Part shown: positions 12,009 to 22,170 of the stretch, piece after piece
Layout: every line of letters starts with the position of its first letter
Numbering within the stretch: the first letter of the stretch is position 1
NCBI GenBank assembly: GCA_037178625.1
Contig: CM074141.1
Span: 1,736,001-1,800,000, forward strand
DNA: 64,000 bases
Source of the DNA: Skeletonema tropicum
Lineage: Eukaryota; Bacillariophyta; Thalassiosirophyceae; Thalassiosirales; Thalassiosiraceae
Reading direction: 5' to 3'
Translations under genes and position numbers: made by a program
Notes under the pieces: generated by a model
Databases searched by the model: none
What the model saw: the letters and a program-made list of their open reading frames with translations, nothing else
What the model was told of the DNA's origin: nothing

Positions 12009-13089
12009 TTGATAACCTACGCGTCCCCTTCCGATTTCGATCTCTTCATGGATAACATTAATGCTGCCAAGAATGCCCTATCTTCTGGGGCTGGGGGTGA
12101 TGGCAACGAATGTGATGGTGGCGAGCATCTTCATACGCAGTCACAGCCAATGTCTCTACCAACAGACACCAATCCTGCTGGCAATCTAAATAACAACGCT
12201 GCAACCAATGGCATCCACCCCTCCGACTACAGCGACGATTATATTAATGATGACACCGAGTACGACTTCATTACTTCTGCTCCGGCGCCGACTCCACAAT
12301 CATCGGCAGACATCATCGCCAAAATGCTTGCTACTGCTCACGGAGTACACAGTCCACGCCCCTTCCAAATTGACGCCATCTTTCAGTTGTGTATTCGTCG
12401 TGTTTCCATGCTGTATCTTATTCGTAAAACAGGAGAGGGGAAATCATTGGTATTAAAAGGGATGGCAACAATTAAGCGTGGGATCACTCTCTGCCTTGTG
12501 CCACTTGTTGGATTGGGAAGTGATCAAGCTATCAAAACAACCTGCATGGCATGCGGTATGGAGGCGCATCATGTGGACGAGTGGAAAGACGATCGGTGTG
12601 ACGTGTTGATGGATAGGCTAACAATGTTTGATCCAACTAAACAACACAAGTCAATAGTATTCCGCAAATGAAGAATACTCGGAAAATACGCAGACATTTA
12701 AGGACAGAGGTGGATGTGGCCGTTGCCCATACTGCTTGGGTGATCACAAACAATTTACAGATACAATTGACAGGAGGTTTGTTGCCTCTACTCTTCAAGT
12801 CAAATTACCCACTCTACGAAAGCCAGTCCTGGCATCGGATTTTGTAAAGTTCTTGACTGATGCTGCGAATAAGAACGAAATGAAACGCCTTATTATATGG
12901 ACGGAGAGTGGTAAATCTAAATCTCCAGGAAAGGTTCATGCACTTGCTTCGCAACTACTGGCTGCTGGTTTCATTCGACTCGTTGTGAAAGACCAATCCA
13001 AACTCGGGAAGAATGATCTCACTCAGAAAGACATACACGTCCAAATTGGAACTGTCTTGCAACAAGATGTCAATAATAAGTATGATTGA
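12009..13089 (+). pseudogene. RecQ/DEAD-like helicase remnant inside element X
   Basis: The first open frame (12009-12671, 220 codons, no clean ATG at its left end) includes RPFQIDAIF and KTGEGKSLVLKG, a Walker A motif of superfamily 2 helicases, followed by the region usually read as motif Ia (LVPLVGLGSDQ). The DExH box and the second RecA-like lobe are missing. After a stop at 12669-12671 and a frame change, a second frame (about 12700-13089) begins with CGRCPYC, a cysteine cluster resembling the zinc-binding end of RecQ-type proteins, and then a conserved-looking C-terminal stretch of unknown function. I read this as one helicase-like gene with a large central deletion. It could be a host gene fragment captured by the transposon or part of a transposon-encoded helicase. 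Confidence 0.55.
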
Positions 13090-13263
13090 AGAATTTGCGA
13101 TCAATTGTCATTCATTGTGGGAGCCATTCAACTACGACAGACAAAGGTGGGAAGCAAGGTTATTAAGTTAGAGGTTACTATTCTTATATTCATTTTCATC
13201 AAATGCTTTGCACTCTTTGGCGATGCTTTCTTCCCATGGATCCAGCATTCCGACTGCTTTGAA

Positions 13264-13512
13264 TGTCCAATCTAGCTAACAATTGAGCTTATTATTGATC
13301 AATAGATGTAACGAATAGAATTATTATGACTTAAAATATAAAGGAAACGATCAACGTTTTTGGATTCGGTTGCTTTCATTGGCGATGGGGGATTCCGAAA
13401 CATATTGAGAAACGAGAAACCAGATAAAGCATTCCGAAACATATTGAGAAACGAGAAACCAGATAACATAAATATGAATTTGATTGATGTCCGACACTAC
13501 GTAGGTGTGACA
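13264..13512 (-). repeat. 3' LTR of Ty3/gypsy copy 1
   Basis: 249-bp terminal repeat, TGTCCAATCT ... GTGTGACA on the plus strand. It contains two tandem copies of a 39-bp block beginning near ATTCCGAAACATATTGAG. Being 3' in the minus-strand element, it is preceded by the polypurine tract, whose complement is 13513-13525 (TTCTACCCCTCCT). Confidence 0.95.
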
Positions 13513-13523
13513 TTCTACCCCTC

Positions 13524-16500
13524 CTAAGAGGGCGCAACGATTTGTTGTAAGACTTGAGGTGTAGGTTGCCTGTAGGGCTTGACGCGTCGGATGTTGAGAC
13601 GCTCTTGTAGATGTTGGGTGAGTTGAATAGTGATGTTACCATTGACATGGATTCTTGTGATAGTGAAGGGGCCCTTCCAACGATCATCGAGTTTGGCAGG
13701 ATCGAAGATCTTCTTCATGACTTGTTCTCCAACGCGATAATCGTAGCTGTACCGCTTGGCGTTGAGTCGTTTGGCATCCTTGTCGACACGGCGTTGGCGG
13801 CGAAGGTTGATCTCGTTCATATCATATTGAACTGGAAGGTTGAAGATCATATCGCGTCCAAAGGCCAGTGCTGCTGGGGCATACCCAGTAGATTGCGACG
13901 GGGTTGCACGGATAGAACTGAGAGTATCAGATAAGATTGTTCCCATCAAGTCTTCGGCTTCAGTCAAGGTGCGAGGGTTGTGATTGGAAAGTTGAGCTCG
14001 AATGGAGTTTCCCATAGTAAGATGCAGGCGTTCGATGATCGCATTGCTTTGGGGGTTACGAGCTGTCGATGGGGCTGATGCAATACCAGCATCGTGCAAC
14101 AACCGCTGGAACTGAGGTCCAATAAATTCACCACCTTGATCATGAGCGCAAACTTCGGGTCTTGGATATCTTGAGAGCCATAATTCATTGAACTTGCGAG
14201 CTACGTTTTCGCTAGTCTTGCGCTTGATCATGATGGCATCTGGGTAACCAGTGGCACGATCGATTGCCGTCAGGGCATAGAACTCATAGGCTTTACCGTG
14301 TCGTCCTGATGTTTTGACATACCACGGGCCCACAAGGTCTACGTCACATTGCTTCCATGGATTGAGATCTTGTACTTGACGTGGAGGGAAATGGCCATAG
14401 CCGCGTTGGCCAATCTTTGTGCGCTGACAAACATCGCACGAAAAGGCTGCTATTCGGGCTGCTAATTGGGGATGATAGAACTTGGAAAGTGCATAAGTAA
14501 CTGCCTTTGCTCCTGGATGATTCAACAGGAGGTGGAAGTATTCAATCGCGGCATCCACGGCATTGTCTGTGAGGACTATCTTCAAGGTCGATTCATCTTG
14601 AGGAGTAGGGCTATAGCAAATCAGCGACGTATCATGGCGACCAAACGTTCGACGATGGTAGAACGTTGGGGAAGTAGTGAGCTTCTGCTGAAGGGTAGGA
14701 CAGCGGCTCTGCTCTTCCGCAAGCCATTGATAGCGCAAAGGGTTCTGGACGGTAGAAGGAAGATTCATGAACTGTTGCAATTGATGTAGCGGGAACTCGT
14801 CATCACTGGCCAACTCTGCTAGTTGTTCTTCAAAGATGCTGGGTTCTTCATCTTGATTGACATCTTGGGGAACTGGATTGAATTGAACTGGAGTAGGGGA
14901 TAGTTCATCCTGCCTCTTCTCGGCTCCTGAGAAATCAAACTTGGGGAGTCGACTGTACGCGTCCGCTAGCACATTAAGCTTGCCTGGATGATAGAACCAT
15001 TCGGCATGAAAAGATTCGAGGAAACATCTCCAACGAAGGACTCTCTGACTGTTCAAGTTAGAGAATGTAAGGTTGCGATGGTCAGTGAAGATTTTGATCT
15101 TTGCTCCAAATAGCATGGTACGATATTCCGTGAGAGTGCTGACGATTGCCAGGAGCTCCTTCTCCATCGTTGTGTATCGAGACTGTGCCGCCGAGAGTCT
15201 TTTGGAGTAATACGCAACAGGGCGCCCGCCTTGAAGTATGGCTGCTCCCAGTTGATAATCAGAACTGTCCGTGTAGACTTCAAAAGGCTCATTGTGGTTG
15301 GGGTAGGCACACAAAGCATCACTTGCAATAACTTGCTTCACTTCCTGAAAAACTTTCTCTAATTCTGGAGTCCAAACGATCGGTGCTTTCTTCTTCTGAA
15401 TACCGCGGAGAAGTTGAGTGAACGGAGAGAGGAGATGGCTTCGTCGAGGCCAGAAGTCACGATACCAGTTGATGAGGCCCACAAGCGTTCGCACTTCGCT
15501 AGCGTTGGTAGGCCGTTTCAAATCAAGAACCGCTTGAACTTTCTTCTGCCAAGGTTGAATGCCATCCTTGGAGACCCAATGACCAAGGAAGTCCCCTTCT
15601 GCAATACCGAATTCGCACTTCAAAGGGTTAACACTAAACCCTGCCTCTTCAAGGCGCCTGAACACTTCGTTGAGGGTGCGTGTATGGTCTTCCCAAGTAT
15701 CTGACCATATGGCGATGTCATCAATGTAAACTTCAACGTCATCTAAATCTCGAAGAACTTCCTCAATAACTGACTGCGCAAATGCCGGAGAGTTGCGGAG
15801 ACCCATAGGAGCTCTCGTCCAACGAAAGAGACCGAACGGTGTTGATATAGTGGTGAGGTCCTTAGCTTTGTCCGTCAATTCAAACGAATAGAACATCATG
15901 CTCAAATCAAGTTTCGTCATGTACTGGAATCCCGAACGCTTTCGGATCAGGTCCTGGATGATAGGGAGAGTATAATCCTTGGGTTTGATGACCTTATTGA
16001 GCTCACGTAGATCTGCTATGAAACGAACTTTGCCATCTTTCTTGGGAACAATAAACGAAGGCAGTCCCCATGCAGACGGGCCAGAGACTCTTTCAAGAAC
16101 ACCTATGTCAATGAGACGCAGCAACTCCTTCTTGAATGTTTCCATATGGACTCGAGGAGTAGGGTAAGGCCGCCGAAAAACTGGTTGTGCTCCTGGTTGT
16201 AATTCAATATCCATCTTGGCTCCTTTGTAGACATGAAGCTTGCCGTCGAAGAGCTTGTAATGCTTGCGTAACATCTCGCTGAGGTCCTGGCGCTGAGTCG
16301 GAGACAGATGCTGACAATTCTCTTTGATGACCTCATCCACATTTATCTCGTCATAGGTTGAATCAGCAATTGACGTAGCGAAAGAGTCGAGGTAGTTCAG
16401 ATCGTCATCTTCATCTTCAATGATGCATCCATCGATTGCTGCACTTAGTCGCTCCTTTGTAAAGTTGGAGTTCATTGGAATGCGCTTGCCCTGCCACCCG

Positions 16501-17534
16501 AGCTCGAGTCTTTCGTAATCAACTATTAGACCTATCTTCCGCAGGAAATCATTACCAAGTATCAAATCAAACGAACACTTGGCGTCAAAGACGAGGAACT
16601 CTTGACTGTCAACGGTGAGGTTGGCATCGAATTCAGGGAACTTGATTCCTTCACCGAGGAGGGATCCAACTGGTGCATAGTTGCCTGCAATGGTATTACA
16701 TATTGTTGTTTTTGATGGTTGAAGAAGGGCTGCTCCGGGTGGTAAAACACTCCGGTGAGCCATCGATACGCTGCCACCGGTGTCAAAAAGGCACTTGAGG
16801 AAGCGATTGGATTCGACTCCATTGACTGACTTGACCATAGCGTATGCAGTTGCCATAGGGACTGTTCTGCCTTTTGAATCTACTTGGAAGGTGATCTGAG
16901 GGTCACTGAACTGAAATGACTCGAGGATCGCCCCAAATTGCTTGACTCGTTTGTCACAAATGCTTGGTAGCTGCAATGCTGCTCCCAAATCGACTAGTTC
17001 ATTGCCGTAAGATTCAACGACTGTATCTGGAAAAATGTTGAAATCCCAAGCTTCCGCATTAGATTGGCCTGGGATTGGATCGAGCACGTGATATTCAGGA
17101 CAATCCACTCTCTGCGCTTCGATAGCGACTACTTCATTAGTGAAAGGAATGTTGTTGATGGTTGCAGCTAGTGCATCCTCCGCAAAGTGACTATTGAACA
17201 ATTCGTTCAAGAACTCATCATCATGAAGTTGAGCGTCTGATGCGATGCGGTCGAGCATTGGTGCAGGGCTAGAAGCTGGCTGCGCTCTTGGATCCTTACA
17301 TATCGGGACTCCACTATTCAAGCTGGGCTGTGCTTGCAGAGCGGCAGGAACTGTATTATTGTTCCCGCGGATGCAACATGGAAGTTGAACATCAATCGCG
17401 CTCGGAGGCTCTGAGGTCACATTGTTGACATGATACTCAAGAGCAGCTGGGGCATTAGCATACCCTGTTACTTCTTCAAGGCTCGTAGAATAGATATCGA
17501 TGAAAGTAGTGCAATTCCCAACAGGGTCGGCGTT
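13524..17534 (-). CDS. pol: Pol polyprotein (PR-RT-RH-IN) of Ty3/gypsy copy 1
   Basis: The frame continues directly after the gag UGA and runs 1,336 codons to a stop at the polypurine tract; it has no ATG near its start, so expression by readthrough is expected. Aspartic protease: CLFDTGGSVS. Reverse transcriptase: YIDDIAIWS. RNase H: EVYTDSSDYQLGAA and DHRNLTF. Integrase: HHCC zinc module (HPGAKAVTYALSKFYH ... CDVCQRT), then DLVGPW, HDQGGEF and NPQSNAIIERLH giving the DDE triad. No chromodomain is seen; the C-terminus is short and basic. The enzyme set copies the element RNA into DNA and integrates it. No internal stops or frameshifts were seen. It differs from copy 2 by very few residues (for example Ser/Thr in LPSICDKR, Leu/Ile in LLRGIQ). 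Confidence 0.93.
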   Translation of the reverse strand, partial: NADPVGNCTTFIDIYSTSLEEVTGYANAPAALEYHVNNVTSEPPSAIDVQLPCCIRGNNNTVPAALQAQPSLNSGVPICKDPRAQPASSPAPMLDRIASDAQLHDDEFLNELFNSHFAEDALAATINNIPFTNEVVAIEAQRVDCPEYHVLDPIPGQSNAEAWDFNIFPDTVVESYGNELVDLGAALQLPSICDKRVKQFGAILESFQFSDPQITFQVDSKGRTVPMATAYAMVKSVNGVESNRFLKCLFDTGGSVSMAHRSVLPPGAALLQPSKTTICNTIAGNYAPVGSLLGEGIKFPEFDANLTVDSQEFLVFDAKCSFDLILGNDFLRKIGLIVDYERLELGWQGKRIPMNSNFTKERLSAAIDGCIIEDEDDDLNYLDSFATSIADSTYDEINVDEVIKENCQHLSPTQRQDLSEMLRKHYKLFDGKLHVYKGAKMDIELQPGAQPVFRRPYPTPRVHMETFKKELLRLIDIGVLERVSGPSAWGLPSFIVPKKDGKVRFIADLRELNKVIKPKDYTLPIIQDLIRKRSGFQYMTKLDLSMMFYSFELTDKAKDLTTISTPFGLFRWTRAPMGLRNSPAFAQSVIEEVLRDLDDVEVYIDDIAIWSDTWEDHTRTLNEVFRRLEEAGFSVNPLKCEFGIAEGDFLGHWVSKDGIQPWQKKVQAVLDLKRPTNASEVRTLVGLINWYRDFWPRRSHLLSPFTQLLRGIQKKKAPIVWTPELEKVFQEVKQVIASDALCAYPNHNEPFEVYTDSSDYQLGAAILQGGRPVAYYSKRLSAAQSRYTTMEKELLAIVSTLTEYRTMLFGAKIKIFTDHRNLTFSNLNSQRVLRWRCFLESFHAEWFYHPGKLNVLADAYSRLPKFDFSGAEKRQDELSPTPVQFNPVPQDVNQDEEPSIFEEQLAELASDDEFPLHQLQQFMNLPSTVQNPLRYQWLAEEQSRCPTLQQKLTTSPTFYHRRTFGRHDTSLICYSPTPQDESTLKIVLTDNAVDAAIEYFHLLLNHPGAKAVTYALSKFYHPQLAARIAAFSCDVCQRTKIGQRGYGHFPPRQVQDLNPWKQCDVDLVGPWYVKTSGRHGKAYEFYALTAIDRATGYPDAIMIKRKTSENVARKFNELWLSRYPRPEVCAHDQGGEFIGPQFQRLLHDAGIASAPSTARNPQSNAIIERLHLTMGNSIRAQLSNHNPRTLTEAEDLMGTILSDTLSSIRATPSQSTGYAPAALAFGRDMIFNLPVQYDMNEINLRRQRRVDKDAKRLNAKRYSYDYRVGEQVMKKIFDPAKLDDRWKGPFTITRIHVNGNITIQLTQHLQERLNIRRVKPYRQPTPQVLQQIVAPS

Positions 17535-17537
17535 TCA
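17535..17537 (-). other. Candidate UGA readthrough site between gag and pol, copy 1
   Basis: The only stop separating gag and pol is one UGA followed by AAC; the frames are identical and the following 38 codons upstream of the first protease-region residues are all open. A weak hairpin (CCC tgtt GGG) starts 10 nt downstream. The same arrangement is kept in copy 2 at 54465-54467. Confidence 0.6.
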
Positions 17538-18881
17538 GGCCTGATGAGGGACGAAGACTCGTTGACCTTGGGCATTAACTTGGATGGAATAAAGTTGCTG
17601 TTGAACAGGTGCTGACGGAGCTGTTGCTGCAGACGTAGCAAACATTGGAGCTGGTTGCGGAGGTGCTTGGGGAACTGGAGCTGGAGGTAGTTGAGCAGGT
17701 TGTTGAGGAGCTACGAGGTAAGATCCATGTTGCTTTTGCGGGGGTTCTTGCTCGTTGCTCTTGAAACGACGCTCATAACCTTTCTTCCACCAATATGGGG
17801 CAGACGTCCTGGTTTTGCCTTGATAGAACTTCTCAGCAAGCTCCTTCTTGAAATTAGACCCGTTGAAACAATAGATACAGTCTTTCCACTTATGGTTGTG
17901 ATCAGGATGAATTGAACATTGCTTGGAGTGGAACTCCTTGCCGTTGTTGGTGTTGTTACTGTTGTTCCCATTGCCATTGCGACCGCTCTTATTGCGGTTA
18001 TTCTTCTTCTTCTTCCGTTGACGTCGATCTTGGCCTCCATCTCCATCGGCTTCATCGTCATCGTCGTCATCCTTCCTCTTCCTCTTCTTCTCTTCTTGCT
18101 GTTGATACTTCTTTCGGACTTCCTTGCCGTAATCTCGAGACCACCAGGCCTCTAGATACTCCATTACGTCGGTCCATACAAGGGCGTTGTTACCATTACC
18201 TTGGAGGTCATAAACATCAACGTCCTTCTCATCTTGGAGGAAATCTTTGGCCTCCTCGGGGAGACCAAGCATCAGAGCAGTAGTCTTTTGCATATCGGAA
18301 CATTGCGCTCCTATACGAGGCATCATCTCACTGTATCTCCAAAGTTCTGACATTCGATCCACGAAGTTGCTTGGTTTGACTGGTAGGTTGAATTCCTTCT
18401 GGTGTTTGTACTGGATGCGAAGGATGTGCTGATCGAAGGCATCACCGGGGTTAGGATGTTTTGTCCACATGATGAAATAGGCACCAAGAGCATCCACGAA
18501 GTCCTGATCGGTCGCTTGATTATTGTTATCCCAGTAGTCATGTCCCTCATCCATCAGCTTCCTCCACGTGTTCTTTGCAGGTCCATCGAGAAGCTTCCCG
18601 TAGTTGGCGAAGCGAGTGGCTGGGGCCCATTGACATTCATCCGCCATGTTGACGTAGGATTCGGCTTGGCCCAAGTAATGTTCAAGTTCCGTACTAGGTG
18701 CGTTATCCCTGAACACAATGAAGTCTTCCTCAATCTTGCTTCCATCTGGGCGAAGTCCATAGATCCTTTTACTTCCGAAACGAGGCATCTCCCTGAGCGC
18801 TGCTGCACTTTTGGAGGTGAGTTCGTTCCGAGCGTACCTGGTGTGAAACAACCATGCGTTCTTTGATTTGTAGGTATTCAT
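17535..18881 (-). CDS. gag: Gag-like capsid/nucleocapsid protein of Ty3/gypsy copy 1
   Basis: 448 aa from a clear ATG (complement of 18879-18881) shortly after the 5' LTR. The N-terminal 250 residues look like a retrotransposon Gag capsid region, ending with WWSRDYGKEVRKKYQQ. A highly charged linker follows (KKRKRKDDDDDDE, RRQRKKKKNNRN), then a Cys/His cluster CSIHPDHNHKWKDCIYC that may act as the nucleic-acid-binding knuckle; it is not a standard CCHC. The C-terminal tail is Pro/Gln-rich. Gag ends in UGA (17535-17537) and Pol is in the same frame directly behind it. Function is known for the class: Gag forms the particle that packages element RNA. Confidence 0.9.
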   Translation of the reverse strand: MNTYKSKNAWLFHTRYARNELTSKSAAALREMPRFGSKRIYGLRPDGSKIEEDFIVFRDNAPSTELEHYLGQAESYVNMADECQWAPATRFANYGKLLDGPAKNTWRKLMDEGHDYWDNNNQATDQDFVDALGAYFIMWTKHPNPGDAFDQHILRIQYKHQKEFNLPVKPSNFVDRMSELWRYSEMMPRIGAQCSDMQKTTALMLGLPEEAKDFLQDEKDVDVYDLQGNGNNALVWTDVMEYLEAWWSRDYGKEVRKKYQQQEEKKRKRKDDDDDDEADGDGGQDRRQRKKKKNNRNKSGRNGNGNNSNNTNNGKEFHSKQCSIHPDHNHKWKDCIYCFNGSNFKKELAEKFYQGKTRTSAPYWWKKGYERRFKSNEQEPPQKQHGSYLVAPQQPAQLPPAPVPQAPPQPAPMFATSAATAPSAPVQQQLYSIQVNAQGQRVFVPHQA

Positions 18882-18919
18882 TTTGTACGTAGTTTTTCTT
18901 CTTGGTTGGTTTATATGGG

Positions 18920-18932
18920 AGTATTAATACTG
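18920..18932 (-). other. Primer-binding region with a 12-bp palindrome, copy 1
   Basis: Directly inside the 5' LTR, where a tRNA primer site normally starts with TGG, the element has C followed by the perfect palindrome AGTATTAATACT. It is identical in copy 2 (53070-53082). The priming mechanism is unclear: self-priming, an internal tRNA fragment, or an offset site are all possible. Confidence 0.4.
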
Positions 18933-19181
18933 TGTCCAATCTAGCTAACAATTGAGCTTATTATTGATCAATAGATGTAACGAATAGAATTATTATGACT
19001 TAAAATATAAAGGAAACGATCAACGTTTTTGGATTCGGTTGCTTTCATTGGCGATGGGGGATTCCGAAACATATTGAGAAACGAGAAACCAGATAAAGCA
19101 TTCCGAAACATATTGAGAAACGAGAAACCAGATAACATAAATATGAATTTGATTGATGTCCGACACTACGTAGGTGTGACA
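18933..19181 (-). repeat. 5' LTR of Ty3/gypsy copy 1
   Basis: 249 bp, matching 13264-13512 base for base in my reading, including the 39-bp internal tandem duplication. It is expected to hold the element promoter; an AT-rich TATA-like stretch (complement of the AAAATATAAAGG region) is present. Confidence 0.95.
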
Positions 19182-19916
19182 TTGAAGAGAGTAATTTGTT
19201 GTTTTGTTTTTGTCGCTGTTATATGCTGGAAACAAGTAGTAGCACTGGCCTGGCGGGCTGGAGGCTGGCTGGAGGGCTGGTGCGTGTTGAGTCTTGTTGG
19301 GTGTCGGTGATCGGTGAGGAGTGAGGAGTTTTGTCCGGACGCCTTTTTTGGTGTCATCTGTGCGGCGGGGGCTAGCCGCACATCTAGCTTCTCTCTTCTC
19401 TCTTGTGCGGCCCAGTCCCCGGTGGTAGGGGTGCGGGAGACCGTTGACTTATTTCATTGTGTTGATGAAACACCCTACATAGGATCTTCAGACACCTGTC
19501 TGAGTCACTTGGAGGACTCAGCACATGTGCTGAGACCCTACCTTATTTTGGATCTTCAGTTGAGGGGCCCACTAACTATTTACTACTTATTTGGGGAGCT
19601 ACCGGCTGTGTCGAGGCTTTGCAATTTTGCTCAACCATTTTGTTAGTGATCTTACTACGGTGAAACCCATCCTACAGCATCTTTCAACATAGCATCCCCA
19701 GATCGACGAATGACGTTCGAACATTTTTCGTTATTGTTCTATAGGGTATATGTCAGCGTTTGCGCCCCGCATTGGCGGGGGAATGGCTAAGACTACGCTT
19801 AATAACACCATTACCATGGTCTCGACGGAGGGTGTCGAGATCGTCGACGACGGCATATTCGACTCTACGCTCAATAAACCATCATATCCCCCCACAACCG
19901 GCGGTGCAATCATTAA

Positions 19917-20165
19917 CTAATACCCATGGCGAGGTGTTGGTGGCAGGGTAACATCGAAGAAGCGGCATTAATGGAAATATTAACACAACACTGATTTTTG
20001 GGGCACTTTTGGCACCTTCAACACAGTTGTGTCCACTCTACACTCCATATGGAATGATATTTACCAAGAATTGAAGGTGCATCCATTACATAACACCCAT
20101 GGCGAGGTCTCAGTGGCAGGGTAACATCAACAAAGTGCCACTGATGGAATAATAACACAACACCT
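19917..20165. repeat. Pair of ~75-bp direct repeats inside element Y
   Basis: Segments starting near 19917 and 20092 share TAAYACCCATGGCGAGGT, GGCAGGGTAACATC and a common ending in TAACACAACAC, spaced about 175 bp apart. The region is noncoding. The remainder of Y from 19550 to 20777 shows no recognisable gene. Confidence 0.5.
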
Positions 20166-22170
20166 GTCACCTGTTTTTTGGCTCTTTTTGACCCTCCATC
20201 TTCGTGGTGTTCATGTGGAGAGACAAACAATAATAACAACCCCCCAGCGCCTCTCCTCAACCAACCATGATATGAACTAATAATTCTACTACTTGGAGGG
20301 AATAATAAAGGCCCCCCATGCTCCCAAAACACCAACAACATGTCATGTACATAATTTACATGTTAGGTACATAAAAAAAAATAGTGACCACAACAATCAA
20401 CCAATAAACAATGGATATTAACGCTCTAAACAATAAAGCTCGCTCTAAACAATAAAACAGCTTTATACTATCATAAATAACAGTTTGCGCCTATATTTAT
20501 CAAAGGGAATCATGGAGGGGGAGTGAAATGGATGTCATCACATTATCATGTTAATTTACTAGCAAAATAATAAATATTTTTTTTATGGATTGAGCTCAAC
20601 AGCTGCAGCAGAAAGCCGCAGCACTTTAATTCAGATGGGTATTGTGTACAATTTAAGCTATTGGTCGCTGTTATTGGTGCTGTGTGGGCGATGACATTGA
20701 CATGGCGCAAATCGGCCGTAGGAGAGGTTTTGAAGGCATGTTGCAAAGCCTCGGCGCAGTTTTTGGCCAAAATAAGCTAGCTAGTCTACGCGCCATTCGC
20801 CGCATGCGGCGATGCGGCGCCGCACGGATAGAAAAGCCGATATCGAACACAACAAACGTCATTTTGGATATAAACAGGTATTTTTCACCCCAACACCCAG
20901 CCAAATCTTGTTGCGTCGCAGAAAATCTGGCATACTACGCCAATATTGGCCAATAATATGCCGATGCTTTAAGTTGAAAGACCAATAACTTTCTATTTAT
21001 ATCGTTTGGAATGTATCTTGTACGGCTGGTGTTGGTGCTCCGTTCAATTGCTGCGATATTTGAGGTACTCATGCACGAAAAGTAAAAAAATCTTGAAAAA
21101 GTGCATCTGACATGACGAATCCGAAGGCAAACCATAGCATTATCGATCCCATATACCCTCCATCAACACTAAGAAGACACTCCCTAACCCAATTTTTCAC
21201 GCTGATTCCAATTATGTAAGCTGCAGCGTCTAATTCAAAGTAGTTTTGATGATAATTGCGGGTGACGCACACACACATGAAAATCTGCACATACCAGGCA
21301 TGTCATAAGATGCTCATGTTTATGTAATTTAGACAACATAATAGTAGCAGATCATTAATAACTCCTTCTATATGCTATGATACTTGTTCACTTCACTCGG
21401 ATTTATTAATTGCACGCAATATCTACGCCATCATGGAGTTTTATGTCGATCATCCGGCCTCTCATTTCATGAGACTTTGTAGGTAAGGCACTGATAACAG
21501 TTATAATGTTGTCTCCAACCACAGCAAAAGGCACACAATAGATGGCTGTTGATTTGATGAGGTGACAGATTTCCAATTGTACATGGAGGAGACGTCAATA
21601 TTATGCCACAACACTCGTGTAGGCGACTGCAGGTGGGCTTCTCATAACCCACAATCAGTAGTTTCCCAGGAAACCAAGAGTTGCAGTAGTCACTGTGATG
21701 ATATGGAGCAGTCCAGCTTCACAATCTTGATTATCATATAGTAGACAAGACCTCTATGATCCATGGTGTGGTTCCAGCATGTTTTGTGTCAGATATATAC
21801 CCACTATTGATGGAGATACATTGTGGAAATCTTTCTAACTCGACTTCATAGATTTGATATGTTGGATAGGCGTTGCATGAGACCCACAACCGGTCATTCA
21901 GCGCATATTCCGCCCATATATATAATATTGGTCGCCCCTACAACCTTACTTGCTGTTTCATTGACCGAAACGACAGCCTACAAGATAGACAAAAATGACA
22001 AGAATGTACTAATTCCTACGTAGGTCTCTACAGGGCTCCAAAAGACCAACGGTCCGAGGAGGAAGCAGACTAACTAGGAGAGATCGAGGGACAGCACTTG
22101 TTAAGATAACTAACTGAAGTAGGTAAACAACCTATAATAATAGAACTTGAGCCCAAAAAACCCCAACAAA

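Larger units (their letters stand above)
13264..19181 (-). mobile_element. Complete Ty3/gypsy LTR retrotransposon, copy 1 (minus strand)
   Basis: Two 249-bp LTRs (13264-13512 and 18933-19181) read identical to me, with TG...CA ends and a 5-bp target duplication TTGAA (13259-13263 and 19182-19186). Total length is 5,918 bp. Gag (17535-18881) and Pol (13524-17534) lie on the minus strand with order protease, RT, RNase H, integrase, which defines Ty3/gypsy. Identical LTRs and intact frames point to very recent insertion. It sits inside element X and is about 99.9% identical in protein to copy 2 at 52860-58699, but its LTRs carry a 39-bp internal duplication that copy 2 lacks. Confidence 0.95.
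11571..19432. mobile_element. DNA transposon X (Mutator-like by 9-bp TSD), hosting a Ty3/gypsy element
   Basis: The element is flanked by a perfect 9-bp target duplication GCGGGAGAC (11562-11570 and 19433-19441); the intact single copy stands at 62714-62722. Imperfect inverted ends of about 115 bp share ACCCCTACCACCGGGG at the tips, CCCCCGCCGCACAG further in and GCGTCCGGACAA at the inner end; the left tip has two extra C. Without the retrotransposon inside it the element is about 1.9 kb. The 9-bp duplication and long inverted ends suit the Mutator superfamily, but no transposase is visible. The only gene-like content is a broken helicase-like sequence (12009-13089). Confidence 0.8.

Noticed and set aside
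17912..18283. Open frames antisense to gag and pol (also 13611-13934, 53719-54090, 58068-58391)
   Set aside because: They lie inside well-supported retrotransposon genes and contain no domains; they repeat in both copies only because the copies are identical.
21823..22023. Start of a host or transposase gene (MEIFLTRLHRFDML...) in element W
   Set aside because: Even the uninterrupted copy at 39178-39507 yields only 109 codons with no recognisable motif; it is kept as an unknown within W only.
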